A DNA stretch of 64,000 nt, from the NCBI GenBank assembly GCA_021107945.1, contig JAIORV010000155.1, positions 1-64,000 on the forward strand, read 5' to 3'. Shown one piece after another: positions 43,679 through 52,566 of this stretch. The notes under the pieces are model-generated. The model was not told where the DNA came from. It did not search any database and was given only the letters and a program-made list of their open reading frames with translations. Source of the DNA: Vulcanimicrobiota bacterium. Lineage in GTDB: Bacteria > Vulcanimicrobiota > JAJTBE01. The position numbers and the translations under genes were made by a program. The stretch's first letter is position 1. Every line of letters starts with the position of its first letter.

Positions 43679-43705
43679 AAATCACGTGTTTTTTGCGTGT
43701 GATTT
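43679..43705 (-). terminator. Terminator of the TPR-HEPN gene
   Basis: Read on the minus strand, AAATCAC, a 13-base loop and GTGATTT followed by further T residues form a rho-independent-like hairpin just after the TPR gene. It separates that gene from the operon starting at 43611. Confidence 0.55.
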
Positions 43706-43712
43706 CGGTATT

Positions 43713-45527
43713 TCAAATAAATGAGCCAAAACTAGCAATTTCTTGAAAGAGGTTTTTGTCACATTCAAATATGATGGCCCGATATTGTTCACAAATATGC
43801 TTCGAGATAAAAGGACTTACTCTAATGTGCGCTATGTCATTTCTGAGGTCTATAAGGTTCTTTCCATCAATTCTTTGTGATAAAATTTTCCTAATATTAT
43901 CTCCTATGTTTTTCTTTTCCTCCCCACCTAATTTCTCTCTTATTAAAATAATCTGTGAACTTCTTCTTCTTTTTACGTCTTCCTCCTCCCGTCCCTGATG
44001 ATCGTCCTGTATTTCATCAACGTCAACAATGTATGGAATTTTTCCAAGTCCGAAGCGCATGTTGAGCTTAGCAAATTTTCCATTATTACCTAACTTGATT
44101 GGCAAGCACTCTCCTTTTTCATCTCGATTCTCAACTAATTTGCACAACGGAGTTATGACTAAATCTCTAAAAAATCTTTCTATGGCAAGACACCAAGAAA
44201 AGGAAATCATCCAAAAGTTAACTCTTCCTTGAATTATATTTGAGTTAAATTCCTCCTCGGCCTTGACAAGAATATCCATTGAAATTTTACTATTGTCTTG
44301 TATATTTTGAAATGTATCTTCTCCCAGCAACACCTGCAGAATGCTCTCTAATATATCGTCCTTCTTCCTTATCAAGTCTAATTTGCCTGTTGGCCTATTA
44401 AATAAACAATTGAGATACATTTGAAGTGCCTTGGTCAATTCGCCTTTTTTGTCATAGAGCTCGCCAAGATTTCTGTAATAAGAAAAGTTCGTATAATCCA
44501 ATTCAACTGCTCTTAGCAGTGATTTCTCGGCATCAATAATACAATCAAATCTCTGACAGCATCGAGCGATTTCTTGAAATAGAGAAGCCCTCTCTTTACT
44601 TGATGATATGTAAATTAATGCTTCCTCGTAAACTTCTTTTGCTTTCCTGTAATTGCCACAATTATATTCAGTGTCTCCATCCTCAATTAATTCGTTTTTT
44701 ATTTTTTCTTTATCTTTGGTCTTTTCTCCAAATTTCAAGAAGAGCTTGACGACATTCATAGCGGTTTTGGGAGAGGAGTAAACTAAAATGGATGATAACA
44801 ATCTATAGTAAGTCTTTGGTATATTGTCAGTTTCTCTGGATATGCAAATTGCCTTTATTAGATATTCCAATGCACTATCAAAGTAATTATTTTCAATCCC
44901 ACGGATATTTATTTTTCCCAAATGATAATTCACACTCGCCAGATTGTACATAACCTTAGTATTTAGAGCATCATAATTCAATGCCTCCGAATATAATTTC
45001 TCCACTTCATTAAGAAAATTAATTACCTTACTTTTATCCCAATTCTCTTTGTTTTCCAAAGTATATTGAAATAAGAAATTCCCCATATTCAGGAATATGC
45101 TATGAAATTCTCTTTCTGATGATAGCTGACTGTATTTCGTTTTAAATGTATTAAAGATTTCCATTGAAGTTTCAATTAACTGCACATTAGCATATCCCAA
45201 CTTTGAAGATGTGGAGTATAAAAAAAGATTGGCGACAATATAATTATTTAATATAGCAACATCCTCAATCACTGAAGATATCTTACCATAATAACTGCAA
45301 GCCTGCTCTAAATATGGCTTTGCTTCTCTAAAGCGACATCTATCAAACTCTAATTTTCCTTTGAGAAGCTCTGCGTTTCCTAGTTGTAAAAATATTTCAC
45401 CTTTTTTTATGTCACTTCCACATTTTCCTATTAATTCTTTGAAGACATTTATCGCTTTATCATATTTTTTAAGTTTCATACAGCATGATCCCAAGCACAG
45501 GAAAGCAAGAATACAATTAGGATGCAA
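43713..45527 (-). CDS. TPR-repeat protein with C-terminal HEPN-type Rx4H motif
   Basis: The protein (604 residues from a TTG) is filled with TPR-like helical pairs (for example MKLKKYDKAINVFKEL, YRNLGELYDKKGELTKALQMYL) through about residue 400. The last 150 residues contain LIDLRNDIAH, matching the Rx4H motif of HEPN ribonucleases. The reading frame stays open without ATG to about 45614, and its upstream residues continue a TPR pattern, so the real start is uncertain or a frameshift separates it from the gene at 45563-46006. It could be a stress- or phage-activated RNase, by analogy with other HEPN proteins; that is inference. Confidence 0.55.
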   Translation of the reverse strand: MHPNCILAFLCLGSCCMKLKKYDKAINVFKELIGKCGSDIKKGEIFLQLGNAELLKGKLEFDRCRFREAKPYLEQACSYYGKISSVIEDVAILNNYIVANLFLYSTSSKLGYANVQLIETSMEIFNTFKTKYSQLSSEREFHSIFLNMGNFLFQYTLENKENWDKSKVINFLNEVEKLYSEALNYDALNTKVMYNLASVNYHLGKINIRGIENNYFDSALEYLIKAICISRETDNIPKTYYRLLSSILVYSSPKTAMNVVKLFLKFGEKTKDKEKIKNELIEDGDTEYNCGNYRKAKEVYEEALIYISSSKERASLFQEIARCCQRFDCIIDAEKSLLRAVELDYTNFSYYRNLGELYDKKGELTKALQMYLNCLFNRPTGKLDLIRKKDDILESILQVLLGEDTFQNIQDNSKISMDILVKAEEEFNSNIIQGRVNFWMISFSWCLAIERFFRDLVITPLCKLVENRDEKGECLPIKLGNNGKFAKLNMRFGLGKIPYIVDVDEIQDDHQGREEEDVKRRRSSQIILIREKLGGEEKKNIGDNIRKILSQRIDGKNLIDLRNDIAHIRVSPFISKHICEQYRAIIFECDKNLFQEIASFGSFI

Positions 45528-45562
45528 GTTTTTCGTTTCTTCAAAGATGGTTTCGCAATTCT

Positions 45563-46006
45563 TTATTTCATATTCGCTTTTGGAAATTGAAAGCAGTAGA
45601 TATCCTTCAATAGATCATAATCAGTAATATAAATATCAATTAAATCTAATAGTCCAGAAATATTCTTCATTATTTTAAATTCTCTTGGAATATCCCGCCC
45701 AACTTTGGCAAAGAAATCCAGAATATTCCTAGTATAATCTTCGCTCTTACAAATATTTCCCCATAATAACTCATTAGAAAGATTATTCGGAATCTCCTGC
45801 TCCGGGATTATTTGAGGATTGCCCGGAAATCCTATTAAGGAATACTTCCAAATTTTATTGCTTTTAGGATTTGACTTGTCAGTTAATAACAGAATAATGT
45901 TTCTATCAGATTTATTAAGGATAAATACAAAATAATCTTCCTTTTCAAACTTAACCGTGTAATAACAACCTGTAGTGACTATATCTAAATTCGCAGGTTC
46001 TTGCAT
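45563..46006 (-). CDS. Hypothetical 147-residue protein, perhaps the start of the TPR gene
   Basis: The start at 46006 follows a run of eight G with seven-base spacing. The product contains no known domain: an N-terminal strand-rich half (GCYYTVKFEKEDYFVFIL) and a helical C-terminal half. Its end overlaps the upstream-extended open frame of the TPR gene in another frame. The two may be coupled genes or one frameshifted gene. Confidence 0.5.
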   Translation of the reverse strand: MQEPANLDIVTTGCYYTVKFEKEDYFVFILNKSDRNIILLLTDKSNPKSNKIWKYSLIGFPGNPQIIPEQEIPNNLSNELLWGNICKSEDYTRNILDFFAKVGRDIPREFKIMKNISGLLDLIDIYITDYDLLKDIYCFQFPKANMK

Positions 46007-46339
46007 TTTGTTTACCCCCCCCTTATTGGGCATGGATTCTTGATTACATATAGTTTAATATTTATTCTTGTCTGAACCACTTCTTTCCTCCTCCGTCCAA
46101 TGAAATCCGGCACTGATTAGCTCAAAGAATAATAACCACGAATTTATCAAGCTTTGCATAGTTGGAATTCTAAAGTGGACCCTATTGTCAAGACAATTTT
46201 AAAAAATATTTTAGTTAGCTTGCGACCCTTTTTTTGTTTTCCATGCTTGACACAAAATTGAATAACAATCAATCATTGTTTACAACAACGCCCATCTTCT
46301 CTGGAGGGAGGGAGCGGGGGTTTTAAATGAGGAATACTA

Positions 46340-46446
46340 CCTTGCGCCCTGTGCTATAATTGAGGTTTTGCGATCAGTGCCGAGATAGCCTGGCTCTTCC
46401 CCGTCGGTCGGTCGCATCAAAAACCTCGATGCACAGGAGGGCAAGG
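46340..46446. repeat. Long imperfect hairpin inside the IS3 left end
   Basis: CCTTGC-GC-CCTGTGC at 46340-46354 pairs with GCACAGG-A-GGGCAAGG at 46431-46446, and inside it GAGGTTTTGCGATC pairs imperfectly with the CGCATCAAAAACCTC region. It can fold as a structured RNA or a DNA cruciform. It could be an inserted small element; no other copy is in the window. Confidence 0.5.
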
Positions 46447-46461
46447 TGGAGATTCCTTTCG

Positions 46462-47304
46462 CTAATTGCCATGATAAATACTGGCAGGCGTCTTGTATTT
46501 CAAGCTCTGATGGGGTCTTTCGTTGTTGTAAAAAACAATATAGCTTCTGATACCCGCCCGTGCTTCCCGCGGGGTCGGATAATCCTTCAGATACACCTCC
46601 TCATACTTCAAACTTCTCCAGAATCTCTCGGTGAAAATGTTGTCGATGGCACGCCCCTTGCCGTCCATGCTTATCAATACATTTCTGTCCTTCAAAAGCT
46701 CAATATACTTCGGGCTTGTGAAATGGCTCCCCTGGTCGCTGTTGAATATGATCGGGCAAGACCTGGGAAAAGCCCGCTCCACAGCTTCAAGAACAAAAGG
46801 CATCTCAAGTGTCTGGTCCAACTCCCAACTGACGATAAATCGGGAATACCAGTCGATGACGGCGACCAGATACATCCACGACTTTTGAAGCTTGATATAA
46901 GTAATATCAATTCCCCAGACCTGGTCGGGTTGATGAATTTCGACATTCCGCAACAGGTAGGGATATATCCTGTGTTGCAAGTCCCGCTTGCTCAGGTTCG
47001 GACCGGGATGGATAGCTTCAATTCCCATTTCTCTCATATGCCTCTGCACTGCCTTGCGATTTATCGGAAACCCTTCGTTCTTCAGCGTCACGGCGATTCT
47101 TCTTGAACCGTAGAAAGGATAAGCTGTGTAAATCTTGTCAATCCTGTGTTTTGTGGCGATCTCCTCCGGCGATGGAGGAACCGCCCTGTAATAGATTCCG
47201 CTTCTGTTAAGCCCCAAGAGGGATGCCTGGGTGGAGATGGAAGACTCTTCCTTGTTCAAGTCCAGCAAATCCAGACGCTCGGCTCTACTCAAATTTTCCA
47301 CCAC
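46462..47304 (-). CDS. IS3 transposase, orfB (DDE integrase domain)
   Basis: The 280-residue protein has the rve integrase core with Asp in WGIDITYI, Asp in NSDQGSHFTS and Glu in FTERFWRSLKYEEV, and a HTH_21-like N-terminus. GTG start lies 20 bases inside orfA. A run of nine A residues precedes the overlap in the transcript (47305-47315), suited to -1 programmed frameshifting into an OrfAB transposase. Confidence 0.9.
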   Translation of the reverse strand: MVENLSRAERLDLLDLNKEESSISTQASLLGLNRSGIYYRAVPPSPEEIATKHRIDKIYTAYPFYGSRRIAVTLKNEGFPINRKAVQRHMREMGIEAIHPGPNLSKRDLQHRIYPYLLRNVEIHQPDQVWGIDITYIKLQKSWMYLVAVIDWYSRFIVSWELDQTLEMPFVLEAVERAFPRSCPIIFNSDQGSHFTSPKYIELLKDRNVLISMDGKGRAIDNIFTERFWRSLKYEEVYLKDYPTPREARAGIRSYIVFYNNERPHQSLKYKTPASIYHGN

Positions 47305-47584
47305 ATTTTTTTTTGAGCCAGGACAGCTGGGAAGTCAGCTTTCCTATCTCAGCATACAGATTGTTCAACTGCTTTTCGTGCTTCGCCTTGAGTTGATTTA
47401 TAGGCTTCTGCTCGTTCTGAAACACCACGGGAGCATTCTGTATAAATTGCGTCTTCCATTTGGACAACTGATTGGGATGAACCCCATGCTCCGAAGCAAT
47501 CTGCGAGAGTGGCTCTTCTTCCCTCAAAATCCGCAAGACCATCTCAGCCTTTGCCTCGGGGGTGAAAGTTCTACGTTTTTTCAT
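47285..47584 (-). CDS. IS3 transposase, orfA
   Basis: The 99-residue protein has an N-terminal helix-turn-helix (RTFTPEAKAEMVLRIL...LSQIASEHGVHPNQLSKWK) and a C-terminal leucine-zipper-like helix. It binds the IS ends and joins orfB by frameshifting. Confidence 0.9.
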   Translation of the reverse strand: MKKRRTFTPEAKAEMVLRILREEEPLSQIASEHGVHPNQLSKWKTQFIQNAPVVFQNEQKPINQLKAKHEKQLNNLYAEIGKLTSQLSWLKKKCGGKFE

Positions 47585-47665
47585 TTTTTTAGGACCTCTC
47601 TTCCAAATTAATTGGTCCTAACCAACTAAAAACCTACTGATTTTTTGTCCGGTTTATGGGGTCCA

Positions 47666-47946
47666 TTATATTCCTGGCATTCTGCAGATAATGGATAACA
47701 TCAACGAATATAAATTTCTCAGAAGTCTCCATTTTTTTAGCCAGATTCGATCCAGAATCGTCAAGGAACATCGGTTACCGATTAAGGATTCTTCTCGATG
47801 CATTATAATTGCGAGGAAATTTGGACAGTATCCCGACTTCCTTATGGGGTCATTATAACATCCCCATAAATTCTAAATTGTAATATAGGACAGGACTTCC
47901 GCGAAATTAATATTTTTTTTCTTTTCTTGCATGAGTTTTCTTATGA
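47666..47946. other. AT-rich spacer with one short ORF
   Basis: A 55-codon frame at 47691-47858 (contains RIVKEHRLPIKDSS and ARKFGQYPDF) has no clear ribosome site and could be a transposase remnant or chance. Nothing else is supported here. Confidence 0.35.
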
Positions 47947-50070
47947 ATGAAAAAAGAATATGATATTATGCAAAACACATATTCTTTTTTCAGAAAAAGC
48001 CAACTACTGATATCAACAGCTGTCGGCAAGATTATCAATATTTCATATTTTGTAGATATTGTTGGACTAACTTACTACAAATACCTTCTCGTTTACATTA
48101 TTGGATTAATAATTCTTGAAAGAAATCCGAATATGACCAGGATAAGCAAGCGGATGAGGTTTTGTGTCGAAGACAGTCTTTACAGGATGCTGAACTTTAT
48201 GACGCTTCCTTTGCGAGCATTGTCAACTTTTCTCATAGCATATATCAGCAAAACCCGCAAAACTCCCGGCTATCTCATCATCGATGATACCGTCATTTCA
48301 AAGAAATATTCAAAGAAAATCGGATACACGGGCTACGCCTGGTCATCCAGCGATAATTGTGTTGTTCTTCTCTGGAGCGACGGAAATAGAAAGATCCCTG
48401 TGAGTTTTTTGCTCTGGCGTCCCCGTAGCAAGACAAAACATTACAAAACAAAGCTTGATTTATCTCGACAGCTTGTTTGTGATAACATAGAGTTCTGTAG
48501 AAGCTGTGATTATCTGGTTTTTGACAGTTGGTATTGCAGTAAAAAATTTCTGAGTATAATGAAAAACCTGGGAATTCCCTGTGTGAGTCGCCTGACCAGA
48601 AACAGGAATGTCATTTTCAAAGGACAGAAAATGAAAGTCACCGATTTTGCTAAAGACAGCTTCAGCAGGGTCAATCTGCCGGGTTTTGGAGATATTCTCC
48701 TCTGCTGTGTAAAGATAAACAAAGCGTTGAATTATTTGGTAAGCACCGACCCGGAGCTTACTTTCAAGGAGGTGAAGCGCAGATACAAGAGCCGTTGGGT
48801 TGTGGAGGAATATTTCCGTATAACGAAACAATGCTTGGGCTTGCAGGCTTGCCAGTGTCGAAGAGACAAGGCGGTGGTAAACCACATAACCCTGGTATTT
48901 CTAGCTTATTTGGTATTGGAGATAACTTCGAAACAGTTAAAAATCAATCATTATCAGGCAAAATCCAAACTTCAGGATAAATTCTATGGATGGAAAATCC
49001 GATACAACCGCGACGGCAAGAAGGGCAAAAAACAGGTTGTATTTGGGCTTCTTGCCGACGAGGACGGCGACCCCATATCCATCGAAGTTTTTAGGGGCAA
49101 CACGAGTGATCCCAAGACCGTGGAAGCTCAGATTGACAAGCTCAAAGGACGTTTTGCCTGCGAACATGTAGCTCTGGTCGGCGACAAGGGTATGATCCGG
49201 GGACCTCAGACCATGGCGATTAACGAAGCTAATCTGAACTACATAACCGGCATCACAAAGGCGGAAATCCGGACTCTGTTGAAAGATGAAGTCCTTCAAC
49301 TGGAGCTTTTTGATGTGGATGTGTGCGAGGTGACCGAGACCAGGAGCGGGGTTCGATATATCCTTCGCAGAAATCCGACCCGAGCTGAGGAAATAGCTCG
49401 CAACCGCCGGTCGAAAATCGACGCTGTGGAAAAGAAGATTGCAAAGGCGAATCTTCACTTGAAAGAGCATTCCAGGGCAAAGGCGGCAACGCAGATAAAA
49501 AATCTGAACGCTTATGTCGAAAAACTTAAAATCGACAAATACATCGCCATTTTTGCGAACGAATCCACGAGAACCCTGAGCCTTCGGGTTGACGGGGAGA
49601 AGATGCGGGATGGCGCAAAACTCGACGGCTGTTATGTGATAAAGACGGATCTCCCCAATGAAGCTGCCGATGCCAAAACCATTCACAAGCGGTACAAGGA
49701 TCTTGCCCTGGTGGAAAAATCTTTTCGGACGATGAAAGGCATGCTGGAAGTGCGTCCGATTTTTGTTCGAAAAGCCAATCGAACCAGAGCGCATTTTTTC
49801 GTGGCAATGCTGGCATACAAGATTGAGCGGTATCTTCGAAAAAGCTGGAAGGACCTGGATATGACCGTGGGCGAGGGAATCAGAATGCTTTCCACGATTA
49901 CCGGCATTGTGCTTACGATTGGAAATCAGCGAATAGTCCGGGTTCCGGACCCCAACTCCCTCTGCCTTCAACTACTGTCAAAGATCAATGCGGTTCTCCC
50001 TGAAATATTACCCTGCAAGGAGGTATATCTGGACACTAGAAAAAAACTACATCAATGTCGCAAGAGTTAA
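47947..50070 (+). CDS. Chimeric transposase: IS4/IS701-like N-half fused to IS1634-like C-part
   Basis: The 707-residue frame joins two transposases. Residues 1 to about 345 have a DDE layout of the IS4/IS701 type (IIDDTVISKK, FDSWYCSKKF, RWVVEEYFRITKQCLGLQ). From about residue 348 (RYNRDGKKGKKQ) it becomes the C-terminal two thirds of an IS1634-type transposase (FRGNTSDPKTVEAQ, VALVGDKGMI, KSFRTMKGMLEVRPIFVR), nearly the same as the pseudogene at 18241-19440. The fusion keeps the frame, but the IS1634 part lacks its own N-terminus. The most likely event is insertion of one element into another followed by deletion. Confidence 0.75.
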   Translation: MKKEYDIMQNTYSFFRKSQLLISTAVGKIINISYFVDIVGLTYYKYLLVYIIGLIILERNPNMTRISKRMRFCVEDSLYRMLNFMTLPLRALSTFLIAYISKTRKTPGYLIIDDTVISKKYSKKIGYTGYAWSSSDNCVVLLWSDGNRKIPVSFLLWRPRSKTKHYKTKLDLSRQLVCDNIEFCRSCDYLVFDSWYCSKKFLSIMKNLGIPCVSRLTRNRNVIFKGQKMKVTDFAKDSFSRVNLPGFGDILLCCVKINKALNYLVSTDPELTFKEVKRRYKSRWVVEEYFRITKQCLGLQACQCRRDKAVVNHITLVFLAYLVLEITSKQLKINHYQAKSKLQDKFYGWKIRYNRDGKKGKKQVVFGLLADEDGDPISIEVFRGNTSDPKTVEAQIDKLKGRFACEHVALVGDKGMIRGPQTMAINEANLNYITGITKAEIRTLLKDEVLQLELFDVDVCEVTETRSGVRYILRRNPTRAEEIARNRRSKIDAVEKKIAKANLHLKEHSRAKAATQIKNLNAYVEKLKIDKYIAIFANESTRTLSLRVDGEKMRDGAKLDGCYVIKTDLPNEAADAKTIHKRYKDLALVEKSFRTMKGMLEVRPIFVRKANRTRAHFFVAMLAYKIERYLRKSWKDLDMTVGEGIRMLSTITGIVLTIGNQRIVRVPDPNSLCLQLLSKINAVLPEILPCKEVYLDTRKKLHQCRKS

Positions 50071-50129
50071 GTAAAATCAACGGCTTGAGGCACTATTACA
50101 CTGTGTGAATTTTATGGAAGATCCGCTCC

Positions 50130-50453
50130 AACAGTGCTGGATGTAAGACATGGTGTATCGCTCTTGTCTCAGCAGTTATTATTATCATAGCTGATAAAGG
50201 TAAACCCAATTATATATGGATATCAATAATACCCATTGCTTTGTTTTTTCTTTTAGACTCCTATTATTTGGGATTGGAGAAGCGCTTTAGATCTTTATAT
50301 AATGAATTCATTTATAAACTTCATTTTGGGTCTGCGACTTTAGGCAATGTTTTTATTGTGACAACCGAAGACGGAATGTGTAAGGCAATTGTGTCAACAC
50401 TTGAAGCATCTACATCGTTTTCGATTGGCCGTTTTACGGCTTACTTGCTTTAA
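50130..50453 (+). pseudogene. Truncated two-membrane-segment protein
   Basis: The frame gives NSAGCKTWCIALVSAV, a hydrophobic stretch, then IIPIALFFLLDSYYLGLEKR and RFRSLYNEF. This resembles a widespread family of about 190-residue two-TM hypothetical proteins that have a W/Y-rich second membrane segment and the motif DxYYLxxERxFRxLY. The N-terminal start is missing, cut by the adjoining IS1634 right end. No promoter or start is visible. Confidence 0.5.
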
Positions 50454-50620
50454 TGCTTGCTATTGTTAAGATAATAATACTGACACCTTGAATGAGGTTC
50501 CGATAGTAAACGGACAAAAAACTTCTATCTTGAATTATTAAGAGAATGAAGAACTTGCCAAGGCGGAGCATGTCAATAGTTTGAGACAATTTTTTTTAAG
50601 AGTTTAATGTATCACTCCTT

Positions 50621-51637
50621 TCACAATAAGTGGTTTTCGCGGAATTTATTCTTTCCTGGTTTTTCCGGCGGATTAATCCAGACTGCCTGGGGAGGTTCGG
50701 GAGGGGACGGGGGCTTTCTTACAAAGCGTTCGGGATGAGTCAGAAACGCCCCATTAAGAACCTCTTGCCGGTGGGCTGTTATTGTTTCCGCCAGGCCGTA
50801 GTGGACGGAACCGGGAGTGAGAAGCCCAATGCCGGAGTGATGGTGCTTCCAGTTATACCAGTTAAAGAAGTTTCCGCAAAAGCCCCTGGAATCCTCGATA
50901 CAGCCAAACTTTCCGGGAAATCCCGGCATGTATTTCAGTGTTTTAAATTGGCTCTCTGAAAATGGATTATCGTTGGAAACATGAGGACGGCTGTGAGTTC
51001 TCACCACGCCCAGATCCATCAGAAGCTGGCTCACTGTTTTGGATTTCATCGACGAACCCCGGTCGGCATGCACCGTGAGTTGTCCAGGCTTAATCCCTTG
51101 CTTCTCGCAGGTGTCTTTTATCAGTCTTTTTGCCAGTTCTGCGGATTCCCTGTGCGCCACCATCCAGCCAACCACATAGCGGCTGAAAATATCCAAAATC
51201 ACATACAGGTGGTAATAAGTCCATTTAGCGGGGCCCAGAAGTTTTGTTATGTCCCAGGACCATACCTGATTTGACCCCGTCGCCAACAATTCGGGCTTCC
51301 TGTAATTGGGATGTCTGAGTTGATCCCTCCTTTCCCTGACCTGGTTGCTGTCTCTCAAAATCCGGTACATTGTAGATATCGAGCAGTAGTAGTCGCCCTC
51401 ATCAAGGAGGGTGGCATAGACTTCCGCCGGAGCCCTGTCGCAAAATCTTTCGCTGTTGAGGCATCCCAGAACAGCCTTCTTTTCCTCGCAAGATAATGCC
51501 CGGAAGTGCCCGGAGCGAGTCTCTTTTGGGGAATCGGGAGGCTTTAAGAAACGGTAATAGGATGCCCTTGCCACTCCCAATGCCTCGCAGGCGAAATCTA
51601 TGGCAACACTCCCTTCGACCTCTTTCACAGCCTTCAT
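50621..51637 (-). CDS. IS3 transposase, orfB (DDE integrase domain)
   Basis: The 338-residue protein has an N-terminal helical HTH_21-like part and the integrase core with Asp in WSWDITKLL, Asp in VHADRGSSM and Glu in PFSESQFKTLKY. The start overlaps the orfA stop as ATGA. A Pro-rich tail (PPSPPEPPQ) ends it. Confidence 0.85.
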   Translation of the reverse strand: MKAVKEVEGSVAIDFACEALGVARASYYRFLKPPDSPKETRSGHFRALSCEEKKAVLGCLNSERFCDRAPAEVYATLLDEGDYYCSISTMYRILRDSNQVRERRDQLRHPNYRKPELLATGSNQVWSWDITKLLGPAKWTYYHLYVILDIFSRYVVGWMVAHRESAELAKRLIKDTCEKQGIKPGQLTVHADRGSSMKSKTVSQLLMDLGVVRTHSRPHVSNDNPFSESQFKTLKYMPGFPGKFGCIEDSRGFCGNFFNWYNWKHHHSGIGLLTPGSVHYGLAETITAHRQEVLNGAFLTHPERFVRKPPSPPEPPQAVWINPPEKPGKNKFRENHLL

Positions 51638-52251
51638 AAGTCGCTTTCTTCGCTCCCGGGGTCTCTCAGGGGGATCCCCGTGAGCTCGGAGACTTTTTTT
51701 TGAATATCCAAAAGAAGCTCAGCGCGCTCAAGACGCTTGCGCAAACGCCTGTTCTCCTTCTCAAGCTCATTGATATGTTCTACATCTGCAGGATCTTTCT
51801 TGACGGGTTTAGTCCCCCTTTTCTTTGGACTCAAACCGGCAAGCGCTCCTCTTTCTCGCTGCTTGCGCCAGGACTTGATATGAGAGGAATATAATCCCTC
51901 TCGCCGCAAGATAGCTCCAATTTCGCCGCGCAGGGTCGCAGAATCTATCTCCTTGAGAATGCGAAGTTTGTATTTTGCCGTGAATCTCCTTCGCCTGGGA
52001 CGCTCAAGGACTTCGGGATCGGGGACTTCGACCACGGGGTGAAATTCGCAAGTGTTGTAGTCAGGGATAACAATCCCCGGAGCCTCAGAATCCCGCATTT
52101 TCGCCTTGGAAACTCTTTGCCCCGACCTTGTTGTTGTTGTTACTTTCTTTAAGGATTTGTTATCCGGAATATCCACTGTGGCATCTTCCAATCCAGGACT
52201 CTTTTGGTTCGTTACTCCTTCCAAAAGTCTCTCATCTGACATCATATGCAT
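51634..52251 (-). CDS. IS3 transposase, orfA
   Basis: The 205-residue protein has a central helix-turn-helix (RRRRFTAKYKLRILKEID, EIGAILRREGLYSSHIKSWRKQ) and a C-terminal coiled coil (ELEKENRRLRKRLERAELLL). The N-terminal 60 or so residues are low in structure. Its start region and RBS are repeated at 26881-26943. Confidence 0.8.
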   Translation of the reverse strand: MHMMSDERLLEGVTNQKSPGLEDATVDIPDNKSLKKVTTTTRSGQRVSKAKMRDSEAPGIVIPDYNTCEFHPVVEVPDPEVLERPRRRRFTAKYKLRILKEIDSATLRGEIGAILRREGLYSSHIKSWRKQRERGALAGLSPKKRGTKPVKKDPADVEHINELEKENRRLRKRLERAELLLDIQKKVSELTGIPLRDPGSEESDL

Positions 52252-52338
52252 AATCTTTTTTCTCCTTCCCCGCCCTCCAATTATACACTAAATTCAGGGA
52301 AGAAAACTGTCTCATTTATATTAACACGAAGGGAGGCC

Positions 52339-52366
52339 ATTGACTTAAATAGCAATTTAAATCAAT
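52339..52366. repeat. 12-bp imperfect inverted repeat
   Basis: ATTGACTTAAAT (52339-52350) pairs with ATTTAAATCAAT (52355-52366) with one mismatch around a four-base loop. It lies just outside the IS end, 80 bases before the short ORF and the ATPase gene, and may be an operator. Nothing else is evident between 52367 and 52446. Confidence 0.4.
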
Positions 52367-52446
52367 GATAGATAAAATATTCTTATTTGCCAAATATGAA
52401 TCACATGCAGATTTACCAATATCAAACAATAAACAACAGTTCTTAG

Positions 52447-52566
52447 ATGCCAAAAAAAGAAGAATTAGAAGAGGATTTATTACATAAAACCTGTAAATCT
52501 TCGTTGTATAAGTATAAGAATATTTCACTTCCTAATACAGGTTCAATTGGAGGCTTGCAAAAATGA
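52447..52566 (+). CDS. Short ORF overlapping the ATPase start
   Basis: A 39-codon frame starts just after a TAG and ends as ATGA in the start of the ATPase gene, an arrangement typical of coupled translation. The peptide (MPKKEELEEDLL, then HKTCKSSLYKYKN) is charged and unknown. It has no strong SD of its own, so it may be a leader ORF or chance. Confidence 0.3.
   Translation: MPKKEELEEDLLHKTCKSSLYKYKNISLPNTGSIGGLQK

Larger units (their letters stand above)
46176..47665 (-). mobile_element. IS3-family insertion sequence
   Basis: Ends are related inverted repeats: TGGACCCTATTGTC at 46176 and TGGACCCCATAAACC read inward from 47665, both followed by a TTTTAGTT block. They enclose orfA (47285-47584) and orfB (46462-47304). 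The unusually long 285-base stretch between the left end and orfB contains the hairpin at 46340-46446. No target duplication is visible. Confidence 0.75.
50571..52326 (-). mobile_element. IS3-family insertion sequence (second type)
   Basis: Inward-facing ends share TGT(C/T)AATA followed by TGAGACA(A/G)TTTT: left at 50571, right ending at 52326. They enclose orfB (50621-51637) and orfA (51634-52251). A copy of its right end sits alone at 26831-26943. No target duplication was found. Confidence 0.7.

Noticed and set aside
48937-49971. 344-residue antisense ORF in the transposase
   Set aside because: Shadow of the transposase frame; the product lacks a plausible fold.
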